DNA of 64,000 nucleotides, taken from the NCBI RefSeq assembly GCF_003268675.1, contig NZ_CP029378.1, positions 4,216,001 to 4,280,000 on the forward strand, in the 5' to 3' direction. Both the position numbers and the translations under genes were made by a program. This document shows positions 1-9,443 of the stretch, one piece after another (within the stretch, counting starts at the first letter, position 1; each line of letters opens with the position of its first letter). Under the pieces are notes generated by a model. The model saw only the letters and a program-made list of their open reading frames with translations. It searched no databases and was not told the DNA's origin. This DNA is from Streptomyces bacillaris. Lineage in GTDB: Bacteria; Actinomycetota; Actinomycetes; Streptomycetales; Streptomycetaceae.

Positions 1-89
1 GGATAGTGGAATCCAAGCTCGGCGCACCGCCCTGACCAGGCAAGTGCCACCGGGCTCGGCGAGCGCAGAGTTTGCACAACGGGGGAAGA

Positions 90-905
90 GTGAACGAGTC
101 GGACATACGCGTGATGATCGTCGACGACGAGGCCCTGATCCGCGAAGGGCTGAGACGGATCATCGACGCGTTCGCGGGCGTACGCGTCGTGTCGGTCTGC
201 GCGGGGGAGGCGGCAGCCGACCAGGCGGAGCAGTGGCAGCCGGACCTGGTCCTGCTCGACGTCAGAATGCCCCACTGCGACGGCCTCAGCGTACTGACGA
301 ACCTGCGCCGGCTCGAACATCCGCCGGTGGTGGCCATGCTGACCACCTTTGATGTCGAGGAGTATCTCTCGGCCGCGCTGCACGGGGGAGCGACGGGATT
401 CCTCCTCAAGGACACGGCTCCGGAGCAACTGGAGTACGCCATCAGGGAGTTGGTCCAGGGCGGCAGCGTGATCGCTCCCCGGGCGGCCCGTACGGTGATC
501 CACGGCTATGTGAACCGGGAGAACCAGGAGGGCCGGGAGAACAGGCAGACCCTGGAGGACCGGAAAAGCCCGCTGGGCAGGGCGACCGCCGCGGCGGAGA
601 GCGCCCGGCCGGTCTCCTTGATTCCCGCGCGGACCGGTGGCGGTGCCGACCCGGTGGGAGCCGCGGTGCGACCGGCGGCGGAGAGTCTCACGACCCGGGA
701 ACGGGAAGTGCTCGAGCTCCTCGCCGAAGGCCTGTCCAACACCGAGATCGGCAAGAGGCTCTACATCGGCACCACCACGGTCAAGGACCACGTCAGCGTG
801 CTGCTCGGGAAGCTGGGGGTGGCCAACCGGGTGCAGGCGGCGGTCCGGGCCCACCAGCAGGGGCTGGTGGGCAGCGTGACGGCAGGCATGCGACGCACTG
901 CGTGA
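90..905 (+). CDS. NarL/FixJ-type response regulator
   Basis: Two-component response regulator, expected to bind DNA when phosphorylated by a sensor kinase. The receiver domain fills about residues 1-125, with the acidic VDDE pair near residue 11, phospho-acceptor Asp57 in LLDVRMP and the conserved Lys in FLLKD. A LuxR helix-turn-helix lies at about 200-262 (LTTREREVLELLAEGLSN, then TTVKDHV). The linker is unusually long at about 70 residues, charged and low in complexity. I chose the GTG at 90, preceded by GGGGGAAGA; GTG 111 is an alternative. The stop overlaps the next reading frame by GTGA, which fits an operon with a sensor kinase, but only a kinase-like fragment remains downstream. Confidence 0.85.
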   Translation: MNESDIRVMIVDDEALIREGLRRIIDAFAGVRVVSVCAGEAAADQAEQWQPDLVLLDVRMPHCDGLSVLTNLRRLEHPPVVAMLTTFDVEEYLSAALHGGATGFLLKDTAPEQLEYAIRELVQGGSVIAPRAARTVIHGYVNRENQEGRENRQTLEDRKSPLGRATAAAESARPVSLIPARTGGGADPVGAAVRPAAESLTTREREVLELLAEGLSNTEIGKRLYIGTTTVKDHVSVLLGKLGVANRVQAAVRAHQQGLVGSVTAGMRRTA

Positions 906-1397
906 TCCGCAGGAGACACCGCCGTCGGCCGGGACTCTCTGCCGAGCAGGTGGCCGTGGCGTGCGCGCTGGGCGAGCTGCTGACCGTACTCGACGACTTC
1001 GGCGTGCTGGCTCTGGCCGTGTGCGCCCCGGCCCTGCTCGCCCTGCCACTGCGTCGGCGTCTCCCACTGACCGCGCTCTGCGCCACTCTGCCGGCCGTCG
1101 CCACCTGGCACCTGCTGCTCCCGGTGGAGAACCTGTCCTTCCGGGTGGAACCGGGGAAGGTCACCGGTTTCCTCGGACCCAACGGCGCCGGCAAGTCGAC
1201 CACCATGCGGCTCATGCTGGGACTCGACGCCGGTGAGGGCGAAACCCTCTTCGACGGTGTCCCCTACCGCGAACTGGCCGAACCCGCGCGCCGGGTGGGG
1301 GCGATGCTCGACGCCCGCTCCTTCCACCCGGCCCGGACGGCCGTCAACCACCTGCGGATGCTCGCGAAAGGGGCCGGACTGCCGGTCACCCGCGCCG
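902..1397 (+). pseudogene. Chimeric remnant: kinase membrane region joined to truncated ABC ATPase
   Basis: The GTG at 902 overlaps the regulator stop. The first 70 or so residues are hydrophobic and arginine-punctuated, like the N-terminal membrane region of a short histidine kinase. At about base 1123 the frame passes directly into an ABC-2 type ATPase N-terminus: VENLSFRVEPGKVTGFLGP, Walker A GPNGAGKST, then FDGVPYRELAEPARRVGAML. The ATPase similarity stops near LPVTR at about base 1397, before Q-loop, signature motif and Walker B, so it cannot be a working ATPase. The reading frame runs on to 1504 through sequence belonging to another gene fragment on the opposite strand. Read as two deletions that fused three gene pieces; the family calls are from motif recognition. 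Confidence 0.6.
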
Positions 1398-1631
1398 CAG
1401 CAGCGGCAGGTGATCAGGCCGGGCGCCGAGGCCGGCTTCATCACTCGGATATTCCGGCAGGTCGGACAGAGGAAAGAGGAGCGCGGTACCACGGAAGGCC
1501 GTGAGATGCGCGATGCGGTCGCCGGAGAACTCGACCACCTGGAGCGCCCAGGGCTCGTAGCCGGTCCCGCCCGTACGGCGCCGGTACTGGCCGAAGGCGG
1601 GCGGGCCGTTCGCCAAGGCCGGGACGAGCCG
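1389..1631 (-). pseudogene. C-terminal fragment of an ECF sigma factor with SnoaL-like tail
   Basis: On the minus strand these 81 codons include NGPPAFGQYRR, then WALQVVEFSGDRIAHL and LLFPLSDLPEYP. This is the pattern at the end of SigJ-type ECF sigma factors, whose C-terminal SnoaL-like domain ends with a WALQV...G.I...LFPLFGLP motif. No sigma2 or sigma4 region is present upstream. At about base 1664 the sequence changes abruptly into the promoter region that is also found before the XRE gene near 25.7 kb. The fragment therefore lost its own 5' part and abuts unrelated sequence. It cannot make a functional sigma factor. Confidence 0.55.
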
Positions 1632-1871
1632 TGATCCGCGGCGGCGGCAGCAGCCGACGGCCGGGCCGGCGTGACCGCCGGTCTGTCCGTACAGGGTTCG
1701 TCTCCTGCACGGTACCCATGACGCGGCGTTCGCGTGGGACGAGCTGCCGGGGCAGGGAGTGCCACGGCCGTGCCGCCACCAGGTGCCGAGCCCTTCGCCG
1801 GTGCTGCCGGGTGACAGCGGATCATGTGGATGAGGAACTCCTGCCACGTCGTATCCCGTCGGAGGCAGCCC

Positions 1872-2557
1872 ATGACCACCGTGACAGTCCTGCACCCTGG
1901 GGCCATGGGCGCGGCGGTCGCCGCCGAACTCGTCCTCGGCGGTCACGAGGTGCTGTGGCGCCCGAGGTCCGGGGCGAGGACACGTGGCATCGCCCGACGG
2001 AGGCCGGCGCCACGCCCTGCGACTCGCTCGCGGAAGCGCTGTCCCGAAGCGCGGTCGTTCTCTCGGTGTGCCCACCACAGGCGGCGGAGGACGTTGCGGC
2101 GGCGGTGGCCGCGCACGGTTTCGCGGGGGTGTACGCCGATGTCAACGCCATCAGCCCTCAACGCGTACGGCGCATCGCCGACGAGATCCGCCCCGGTTCC
2201 GCTTCCGCGCTGAAGATGGCCTTTTCCGGCTATCAGAAGGCCGCTCGCACTCTCGCCGGAGTCGCTCACGCGCTCGCCGACGCCCATGGAGTCGGTGATC
2301 AGCTCACGGCCGAAGCCGAGGTCGTGATCTCCGCGATCCTCTCCGATCCTGAGTACCTGCCGAGCGTGGCCGCTCGAGCCTGGCGCTGGGCACCCGAGAT
2401 GGAAGAGGTCGCCGACACCCTTCGCGCGGCTGATCTGCCCACGGACATGGCCGAGGCCACGGCTCGGGTACTCGCCTACTGGGAGCAGGACAAGGACCAG
2501 TACGACCTGCCGGTTGCGCATGCCCTCTCCCGGCTCCGGACGGAAGGGAACAGCTGA
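1872..2557 (+). pseudogene. Decayed copy of NAD(P)-dependent oxidoreductase (DUF1932-type)
   Basis: A near-identical relative of the intact gene at 25978-26820. It starts MTTVTVLHPGAMGAAVAAEL with the Rossmann GxMG motif, but the frame shifts between about 1950 and 1990, after GGHEVL. Homology then resumes in another frame at CDSLAEALSRSAVVLSVCPP. A second lesion removes 52 codons, in frame, exactly where the intact copy carries an imperfect 11-base direct repeat (cccggctccgc / cccggttccgc). The 5' flank from about 1664 is also shared with the intact locus. The stop is followed about 50 bases later by the first att hairpin. It is best treated as non-functional. Confidence 0.8.
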
Positions 2558-2605
2558 CTCGTTGGCGCTGAGGGGAGCGACATCGGGCAGGTCCAGATAA
2601 CGAAC

Positions 2606-2679
2606 AAGCCCCGGCCGTCGACCGGGGCTTCATCATGGAGCGGGTGACGAGAATCGAACTCGCGCTCTGAGCTTGGGAA
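2606..2679 (-). repeat. att copy 1: terminator hairpin plus 41-base tRNA-Gly 3' fragment
   Basis: Bases 2639-2679 match the intact tRNA-Gly(CCC) gene at 36050-36090 from its discriminator base into the anticodon loop (through gcttgggaa). The match then stops, so no tRNA can be made. On the 3' side of the tRNA sense lies a perfect hairpin, 2606-2614 with 2622-2630. This copy is the left boundary of the array. Confidence 0.9.
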
Positions 2680-2808
2680 TACAGGGGTGCCTGGGCTACC
2701 AGATGGGATCTGACTTGCGCTTTCCCGTTGGACGAGGTGTATGGCTAAGCGCTCTGGAAACCGTACCTGACCGCTGTTGTCCGCTCCGCTGGGCACGGAT
2801 GGGGCACG
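2680..2808. repeat. att arm 1
   Basis: Conserved block after the att core. It ends with paired motifs GGGCACG (2791-2797) and GGGGCACG (2801-2808). The same layout is seen after copies 2, 3 and 5, with 166-170 bases from core start to motif end. Inferred to be an integrase arm-binding region. Confidence 0.6.
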
Positions 2809-2847
2809 GCCGCTGAGGCAGAGAGGCAAACGAGAGACCTGCCTCGC

Positions 2848-3603
2848 TCACCAATTCTCGTAGTCCTCGATCAGGCGGGCCACGAGCCGGTGGAGTATTG
2901 CTGCCCTGTTCAGGTCCTCCCGCTGTTCGCGCAGGGCTTGCTCAGTCGTTCGGAGTCGGTGCCAGGCGTCCGGTTCCTTGTCCATCACGTTGTCAACCAA
3001 GGGCCGGGTGATCAGCGCGAGGCACTCGGCCAGCCGCAGCCTGGTGGAGGGCGCCGGCGGCGCTGGGTCGGCGACGGCGTACCCGGTCGTCAGGTACTGG
3101 ACGGGATCGTTCAGACTCCAGCCCACTACCGCACCCGCCTGGACCATGAGAGCCAGGCCGGGGGCGATGCCGAGCCGAGCGTCCAGCGGATCGTCGAGGA
3201 CCGCGAGATCCCGCAGGCAGGTCAATTCAGTCGCCTCGGGGTCGCAGTACAGCACCGTTGTCTGCGCGAGGGAGAAATCGCGTACCTCTTGAGCCCGGAG
3301 GCTGCCGCGGACGGCCCGAGTCTCGGCCGGCAGGCGGACGCCGACCTCTGGCGGGGCTGACACGGCGGGCAGGTGCAGCCCCATGCCGACCAGTTCGCGG
3401 CTGGTGTTGTCGAAGAGGACGTCGTCGTTCTCCGATCCCAACCACTCCTGGCTTCCGAAGGTGCGGGGGAGCAACTGCTCGAATCCCGCCCGGTCGGTGA
3501 ACTCACCCAGAAGCAACTGAGGGATATCCAGGGCGAGGCGCGGAGGGGTTGTGAGAGGCGTGTCCGTCACCACGGCTCGAAGGCTGTTCAGAGCGATTTC
3601 CAC
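2848..3603 (-). CDS. Hypothetical protein, candidate immunity protein of the Rhs toxin
   Basis: A 251-residue soluble-looking protein with no signal peptide or membrane helix. It starts 12 bases after the Rhs toxin stop, in the same operon. That is the usual place of an immunity gene in polymorphic toxin systems, which protects the producer by binding the C-terminal toxin domain. I do not recognise the fold. It is acidic and leucine-rich, with a C-terminal helical stretch rich in Arg, Leu and Glu. The assignment rests on position only; a neutral downstream gene is also possible. It sits closest to the att arm and is the last gene of cassette A. Confidence 0.6.
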   Translation of the reverse strand: MEIALNSLRAVVTDTPLTTPPRLALDIPQLLLGEFTDRAGFEQLLPRTFGSQEWLGSENDDVLFDNTSRELVGMGLHLPAVSAPPEVGVRLPAETRAVRGSLRAQEVRDFSLAQTTVLYCDPEATELTCLRDLAVLDDPLDARLGIAPGLALMVQAGAVVGWSLNDPVQYLTTGYAVADPAPPAPSTRLRLAECLALITRPLVDNVMDKEPDAWHRLRTTEQALREQREDLNRAAILHRLVARLIEDYENW

Positions 3604-3615
3604 AGGAGTACCCCC

Positions 3616-6600
3616 TCACCGGATCTGCTCGGCGGGCGCCATCGTGCCGCCCCGGCTGTCCGGAATGTTGCCGTTCACAATATCGTCATGGGTTACTGGC
3701 AGGCCGGGGTCGTCAGCCGAGCCACCGAATGCCTTGGCGCCGCTTTCTCCTCTGATTCCCGACGGACCGTACGCGGTGATGACGTCGCCCGCGCCTGCCC
3801 CCGGCCCCTTGGTGATCACGACGTCTTCCCCTTGCCGGAAGGTGAGGTTCCCTCGTTGCCCCTGGGAGTGGTAAACCGCGTCGGGATTCTTGAGGATCTC
3901 CAGCACACGGTCGTCGCTGAACGCATGCCGCGTGTCCGCGTGGTAGTTGGCGGACTTCCTCATCTTCCCTCCCTGGGCCCGCTCGACCACCTGGTCGGAA
4001 ACCTTCCGGGCCCTCTCTCTCGGGCACTTGGGCATGAGGCCCAGTGGGTCACACCAAGTGAAGGGGTTGTCGACGTAGGCGACGGGGTTGGGCCCGGGTG
4101 CCAGGCCGAGGGGGTCGGGAGAGACGTAGCGACCTGCTTCCGGATCGTAATGGCGGAAGAGGTTGTAGTGGAGTCCGGTCTCCGGGTCGTAGTACTGGCC
4201 GGGAAAGCGCAGAGGAGTGTAGGCAGTGCTCTTTCGGGACCAGGCAGTGGTGCCCCAGACGGTGGTGCGCGTACGCCAGGCTATGGTGCCGGCCTCGTCG
4301 ACGAGTTCGGTGGGGGTGCCGACGAGATCGGTTGCGATGGCGAAGAACCGCCGGTCGAACTCCTCCTGACGGGTGTCGGCGCTCAGGATGCGTTCGGTCT
4401 GGGCGAGAGGAATGCCGCTGCGGTGATCCCATGTGAGGACTACGGTATGCGGCAGATCTGGGTCCCGAACCGTCTGTTCGCAGAGAGTGAGGCCATCCCA
4501 GGCGAATGTGACCTCTTCGACGACCGTCCTGCCGTCGGCGCACAGACGCTGTTTCGCGGTGCGGCGCCCCAGAGGGTCGTACCGATAGCGCCATCGGGTG
4601 CCGTCCGGGGTGATCACTGAGGAAAGACGGCTTTCGGCGTCCCACACGTAGCGCCAGGTATCAGGCTTGCGGGAGAGCCGGGTTCGCTGCCGCAGGGTGA
4701 CGCGGCCGAGAGCGTCGTACTCGAAACGGGTGTTTCCGGCCCGGATGAGCTTCGTGCCGTCATAGGACCGAATCCCAGCTCCCTCGGTACCCGGATGCGT
4801 GGCGGGCCAGGTGGCTTCGGTCTGGTTGCCGTCGGCATCGTAGACGTAACGCTCCGTCCAACCCTGCGCGTGCACTGCGGTGATGCGGCCGACCGCGTCG
4901 AGGCCGAACGTACGAGGGCCCGAGAGCCGGTCAGAGAACGTGGTGATGTGTCCGTCCGAACGGTAACTGTAGCTGCGGCTGTTGAGCGCGCGGCCATCGG
5001 CGCTGAGGTGCTCCGCAGAGAGTCGTCCCCCGTCGTCCCACACCGACGTGACGGTGAGGGAGTCGCCGTACTCGCGCGTTGTCTCCCGCCCCGCGACATC
5101 GTGGGTGAAGCCGACTCGGCGGCCCCCTGCGGTCAGGTGCTCGGGTCGTCCACCGTTGTCGTAGGCATACGTGGTTACGTGCCCTGTGGGTGTAGTTCGG
5201 CGGGTGCGGCGGCCAACGGCGTCGTATGCGTAGGCCATGGCGTGTCCGTCCACCAGCTCGGTTTTCACCTGGCCCCGTCGGTCGTAGCGGTAGAGGAGTT
5301 CGCTGTCCGGTCCGGACGCCTGCAGAAGGCGTCCGGCCTGATCGTAGGAGTAGGTGGTCACTCGTCCATCGGCGTCCTTCTCGACAACTCGACCGAGTTG
5401 GTCACGCTTGAACGAGATGGTTTGACCGAGGGCGTCGGTGCGGGAGCTGAGCTGTCCGCAGGCGTCATAGCGGTAGGACACGGTGCGCCCGTCGAAGTCC
5501 CTTTCCGAGATCATGCGGCCGGCTGCGTCATACGAGTAATTCCACGTCAGTCCCTGGGGGTTGATGACGTGGGTGAGCTGCAACCGGGCGTCGTACCGGA
5601 ATGAGTACCGGACTCCGTCCGGATGGGTTCGGCTTACCGGCAGGTCGAAGTGGGTGTATTCAAAGGATGAGACACCGCCGACCGGATCGGTGTAGGTGAG
5701 GCAGTTGCCTTCCCCGTCGTATGTCCACGACTCGGTCACGTCACCCGGGGCTGTCCGACAGCTCAGGCGGCCGTCCACATCCCACTCAAGTCGAGTTTCG
5801 GCGCCTGTCGGATCGGTGATGTGTACCGGGCGGCTGAAGGCGTCGCGCAGCACCAGGGTGGTGGATCCGGCCGGGTCGGTCACCTCCGTCGGCATACCGG
5901 CAGCGTCACAACGAATGGTGCTGGTCGCTCCCAACGCGTCGGTGACCGAGGTCGGCCGGCCCTGCCCGTCGAGGACCCAACGGGTGGTCTGCCCGGCCGC
6001 GTCGGTGATCGCTATCAGGTTGCCCTGTTCGTCGAACTCCTGCAGACGGCGCGCGCCGTCCGGACCTCGCGATTCCGTCCGGCTTCCCGATGGGTCACGT
6101 TTCGTCGTCAGCTGACTGCCGTCCGGCCGTGTGACGGTGAGCGCATGACCGTGATCGTCGTACGTGAAGGAGGTGACACGGCCGAGCGGGTCAGTACGGC
6201 TGAGCTGTCTGCCGTGTATGTCGTATGTGAATCGGGTGGTGTGGCCGAGTGGGTCGGTGGTCGCGAGGACGCGGCACCTGGCGTCGATCAGATGCCGGGT
6301 GGCATCACCCTCAGCAGAGGTCAGGGTGGTGACGCGGTTGCCTGTCACGGGGTCGGGGCCGCCGTAGGTGAGAGTGAGCTTGACGTGCCCGGCCTCACCT
6401 CCTGCTGCGATCACTCGGTCGCGCCCGTCGTATACATACGTGTATCGGCTCCGGTTGGAGTCGACCCAGGCTGTTATCCGGCGGTCTTCGTCGTACTCAA
6501 AGGTCAGAGTCGCTCCGGACGGTTGGGTGACGGTGGAGAGGTTGCCGGATGCGTAGCCGTAGCTCTTGATCGGTTGGACCGTTCCTGCTCCGTCCAACAG

Positions 6601-8364
6601 ACTCAGCCCGGTGACCCGGGCTTCGGCCGTGGTGAGGACAAGGTGATGGCCGGCGGAGTGGATGAGTTCCTGTGGTGTGCCATCGTCGGTGCGGTCGATG
6701 CTGATGGTGTTGTTGTTGCGGTCGGCGATCTGGACGAGCCAGGCGGTGCCGTCTTCGCCAGGTTCCGCCGCAAGAGGTGCTGCGAAGTGCTTGGTCAGCT
6801 GGGTCTCGGGGTCGGTCAGCGTGTAGTCGCCGGTTCCGTCGCGTTCCAGGATGCTGCGTGATGTCCCGCTCTGGGGTCGGGTGGGCAGGCTGGGGACGGG
6901 GTGGGGGTAGGTGATCAACAGTCCGTCGTCGGTGACATGGATGACGCCGTTGGCGTCGATCTCCAGACGTTCGTCGACGGTTGAGGACCAGGTGGGGCCG
7001 AAGAACCGGCCGGCTGTGTAGCCCGATTCCACTCGGCGGGTGAAGGCGAGTGGCAGGTTCCCAGGAAGCGATACGTCGGTCTGCGGGAGGAACATACGGC
7101 CGGACGCCAGGTCGACCGGGTCGGTGTCGTCGGTGATGCGCTCGTCGTCACGACGGTTGTGGGTGCCTTCAGGCGCATTGCGCTCCAGCTTGCGCGCGTC
7201 TGAGGCGACATCGGCGGCCTCCTTCACCACCCGGGCCCCCTTCACGCCTGCCCCCGCCCCGCCGGTCGCGACGGTGAGAGCGGCGTCGGGGAGAAGCCGG
7301 CCGAAGCCTTCGGCGGGGTCCTTCATGAAGTCGTCGAGCATTTGCTTGCCGGTGCCCCAGGGGTCGTTGGCGACCCGGACGAGCCCGGCGGCGGTGTTGT
7401 TGAGCGCGAGCCCGTACTCGGCGGGGTGGGTGATGTTGTACAGATCCATGGGATTGACGCTGCGCGCGAAGGTCAGAATGCCTGCCGCGCCCTTGACGAC
7501 GCCGCCCGCGAGATGGGTCTTGATGACCTGGTACTCGGCGAGCCCGTCCATGGCCTGCTCGGCGTAGCGCGGCTTCCGCGGGGCGGCGTCCCGGGCCGCG
7601 GTCACGGCCTTGCGGGCAGTCTCGGCGGCGGTGTTGCGCTGTTTGCGCGCCTCCGAGAGCAACTCCTGGGCTTCCTTCATCCGCCCGGTGCCCGGATCGC
7701 TGAAGGTGCCCGGCTTGGGCGGCAGGGTGGAGGGGTCGCGCTCGTCGGCGGGTTTGGCGTTGTAGGCGTCGACGGCCTTGTTGTACGTGGTCGTCTTCTC
7801 GTTGTACGCGTCCCGGGCCTCCTCCGACGCCTTGGTCCCGGCCTTCCACTTGTCGATCGCGGTCTGCGCCTGCCCCTGGGCCCACTCCACGGTCCCCGCG
7901 AAGGCGTCAAGCGCGGCGGCCGCCTTCTCGAAGGCGTCGGCGGCCTTGAACCACTTGGGCGGCTCGACCGATACGGAGTTCCGGAACGCGTCCGCCGCCT
8001 GACCCTTGAGCGCGGACGAGTCCACGCCCTTGAGCCCACCGCCGACCTTGTCGAACGCGCCCTGGAGCTTGCGCAGGTGGGTGGCGGTGGACCGGATCTC
8101 GGACGGGCTGCCGTAGATGAGCTTGGTCTTGTCCTCGGTCTGCCCGAGGTCCATCTCGTCGACCTCGGCGCCCATCCGGTTCGCCACCGACCGGGACTTC
8201 TCCCGGACCCAGTCCGCCCCGGACTCCCAGCCAGCGTCCTCCAGCCGGTCGCCGGTCCAGTTCCCGGCATCCTCGACCCGGTCACCGACCCACTCGACAC
8301 CGTCCTCGACCACGTCCTCGACGACGTCGGGCGTGATGTCCCGGACGAAATCCCCGATCCCCAT
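3616..8364 (-). CDS. Rhs/YD-repeat polymorphic toxin with type VII-like N-terminus
   Basis: A 1582-residue contact-type toxin. The N-terminus (1 to about 320) is helical, with a WXG/ESX-like stretch (SEIRSTATHLRKLQGAF, later WAQGQAQTAIDKWKAG), suggesting export by the type VII pathway. A DUF6531-like segment around 400-480 (DPVDLASGRMFLPQTDV) is followed by many YD repeats (YDxxGR). The Rhs core ends YDPETGLHYNLFRHYDP ... DPLGLMPKC. After the core, the last 135 residues form a variable tip with H..TRHAFSD and VLEILKNPDAVYHS, looking like a small RNase of the BECR type; that part is inference. The ATG at 8364 has GGGGGGAA upstream inside the end of the preceding gene. Confidence 0.88.
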   Translation of the reverse strand: MGIGDFVRDITPDVVEDVVEDGVEWVGDRVEDAGNWTGDRLEDAGWESGADWVREKSRSVANRMGAEVDEMDLGQTEDKTKLIYGSPSEIRSTATHLRKLQGAFDKVGGGLKGVDSSALKGQAADAFRNSVSVEPPKWFKAADAFEKAAAALDAFAGTVEWAQGQAQTAIDKWKAGTKASEEARDAYNEKTTTYNKAVDAYNAKPADERDPSTLPPKPGTFSDPGTGRMKEAQELLSEARKQRNTAAETARKAVTAARDAAPRKPRYAEQAMDGLAEYQVIKTHLAGGVVKGAAGILTFARSVNPMDLYNITHPAEYGLALNNTAAGLVRVANDPWGTGKQMLDDFMKDPAEGFGRLLPDAALTVATGGAGAGVKGARVVKEAADVASDARKLERNAPEGTHNRRDDERITDDTDPVDLASGRMFLPQTDVSLPGNLPLAFTRRVESGYTAGRFFGPTWSSTVDERLEIDANGVIHVTDDGLLITYPHPVPSLPTRPQSGTSRSILERDGTGDYTLTDPETQLTKHFAAPLAAEPGEDGTAWLVQIADRNNNTISIDRTDDGTPQELIHSAGHHLVLTTAEARVTGLSLLDGAGTVQPIKSYGYASGNLSTVTQPSGATLTFEYDEDRRITAWVDSNRSRYTYVYDGRDRVIAAGGEAGHVKLTLTYGGPDPVTGNRVTTLTSAEGDATRHLIDARCRVLATTDPLGHTTRFTYDIHGRQLSRTDPLGRVTSFTYDDHGHALTVTRPDGSQLTTKRDPSGSRTESRGPDGARRLQEFDEQGNLIAITDAAGQTTRWVLDGQGRPTSVTDALGATSTIRCDAAGMPTEVTDPAGSTTLVLRDAFSRPVHITDPTGAETRLEWDVDGRLSCRTAPGDVTESWTYDGEGNCLTYTDPVGGVSSFEYTHFDLPVSRTHPDGVRYSFRYDARLQLTHVINPQGLTWNYSYDAAGRMISERDFDGRTVSYRYDACGQLSSRTDALGQTISFKRDQLGRVVEKDADGRVTTYSYDQAGRLLQASGPDSELLYRYDRRGQVKTELVDGHAMAYAYDAVGRRTRRTTPTGHVTTYAYDNGGRPEHLTAGGRRVGFTHDVAGRETTREYGDSLTVTSVWDDGGRLSAEHLSADGRALNSRSYSYRSDGHITTFSDRLSGPRTFGLDAVGRITAVHAQGWTERYVYDADGNQTEATWPATHPGTEGAGIRSYDGTKLIRAGNTRFEYDALGRVTLRQRTRLSRKPDTWRYVWDAESRLSSVITPDGTRWRYRYDPLGRRTAKQRLCADGRTVVEEVTFAWDGLTLCEQTVRDPDLPHTVVLTWDHRSGIPLAQTERILSADTRQEEFDRRFFAIATDLVGTPTELVDEAGTIAWRTRTTVWGTTAWSRKSTAYTPLRFPGQYYDPETGLHYNLFRHYDPEAGRYVSPDPLGLAPGPNPVAYVDNPFTWCDPLGLMPKCPRERARKVSDQVVERAQGGKMRKSANYHADTRHAFSDDRVLEILKNPDAVYHSQGQRGNLTFRQGEDVVITKGPGAGAGDVITAYGPSGIRGESGAKAFGGSADDPGLPVTHDDIVNGNIPDSRGGTMAPAEQIR

Positions 8365-8367
8365 GAC

Positions 8368-9015
8368 CTAGTTCCCCCCGTCCTGCTCCTGCTGTTGGGC
8401 CCGCTGTTCCGGTGAAGGCCCGAACGCCTCGTCCACGGACCGGTCGAACGCCTCCTGATCCACACCGAACAGCTCGTTCAGCTGCTCCGCCTGCCGCCCC
8501 CCGTTCCCCTCGGTGACGAGCGCCCGCCCGGTGTCCTTCCAGGTCTGTCCGGCCTCGTCCGATGCCCGCTCGAACGACTCGCGGCTGTAGTCCGGACTCA
8601 GGTAGTCCGGGGTGAACACATCGCCCCAGTCCTGCTGGACGATCTCGTCTTCTGAGGCATGCGGATTCCCCACGCCCGCGTTCACGGCGATCTTGAACGT
8701 CCCGTGGACGTACTGGTCCTCCTCCCACACGATCCCCGCCGCGAGCCCCAGCTTCGCCGCGATGGCGTTGGCGTCCTGGACCAGCGCGCGGACGCCCCAC
8801 TCCCACCGCTCGCAGAAGTCCTCGAAGTCCACCGACAGCCCGTGGTGACCGGCTTCCATGCCGGTCATCGACAGGTCCGAGAGCCCCTTGCCGAGCACCG
8901 CGCCGGTACCGGTACCGATCTCCCTCAACTCGGCAACGGCCTCACGCAGCCCGCTGGTGATCTGCTGAACACTGACGGGATCGACGTTGAGGTCTTCCGC
9001 CCCCGCACCGCTCAC
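8368..9015 (-). CDS. WXG100/ESX-like helper protein
   Basis: A 215-residue protein with an N-terminal helical domain (VDPVSVQQITSGLREAVAEL) and an FCERWEWGVRAL segment resembling the WxG turn of ESX substrates. The tail is Gln/Glu-rich and probably disordered. Its GTG start overlaps the stop of the SseB-like gene (GTGA), and its stop lies 3 bases before the Rhs toxin start. It is therefore translationally coupled on both sides and probably acts as secretion partner or chaperone of the toxin. The function is inferred from context. Confidence 0.7.
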   Translation of the reverse strand: MSGAGAEDLNVDPVSVQQITSGLREAVAELREIGTGTGAVLGKGLSDLSMTGMEAGHHGLSVDFEDFCERWEWGVRALVQDANAIAAKLGLAAGIVWEEDQYVHGTFKIAVNAGVGNPHASEDEIVQQDWGDVFTPDYLSPDYSRESFERASDEAGQTWKDTGRALVTEGNGGRQAEQLNELFGVDQEAFDRSVDEAFGPSPEQRAQQQEQDGGN

Positions 9016-9443
9016 CGCTGCTGCCCCGCGCCCGGGACGTCCGCGTCGACGGCGACGGCATCCGGCACGATCCCCACCACCGGCGGAAACAGCATCGATC
9101 CGTCCGGGTCGGCCACGTTCACCGCGACGCCGGCCGGCACCCCCATGGCCGGGATGACCTCATCCAGCAACCGAGCCCCCCGGAACACGGCATACTCCCA
9201 ACTCCGCGAGGCGGCCCCGGCCCCCTCCACCACAGCCCGCTCCTCCGCGAACCGGGCCAACGCCGCCTCATCGGTGAATCCGCACACCCACCGCACCCCA
9301 CCGAACTCCGCGGTCCACAGCCCACCGCGGTCGAACGGCACCAGCACCAACGTCCGCCGCAGCTCACCCACCAAGGCCCTCGGGTCACCGACCCCGGCCC
9401 GCCGCTCGGCTATCCGCTCCACCAGCGCTGCCCCGTCACCCAC
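9012..9443 (-). CDS. SseB-family protein
   Basis: A 143-residue protein resembling the SseB N-terminal domain. Family features visible are LVGELRRTLVLVPFD, WTAEFGGVRWVCGFTDEAALARFA and a C-terminal VAVNVADPDGSMLFPPVVG. Such proteins occur beside type VII-like polymorphic toxin genes in actinomycetes, probably as accessory or adaptor proteins; the biochemical role is unknown. It is the first gene of the cassette A operon and overlaps the next gene by four bases. Only about 165 bases separate its start from att copy 2, so the promoter must lie there. Confidence 0.65.
   Translation of the reverse strand: MGDGAALVERIAERRAGVGDPRALVGELRRTLVLVPFDRGGLWTAEFGGVRWVCGFTDEAALARFAEERAVVEGAGAASRSWEYAVFRGARLLDEVIPAMGVPAGVAVNVADPDGSMLFPPVVGIVPDAVAVDADVPGAGQQR

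Noticed and set aside
3..35. Possible tail of an upstream gene (IVESKLGAPP then stop)
   Set aside because: Only eleven codons are visible and they match no family I know; random open sequence is as likely.
3373..6861. Long plus-strand frames opposite the Rhs gene
   Set aside because: They are mirror frames of a GC-rich coding gene with poor composition and no ribosome sites.
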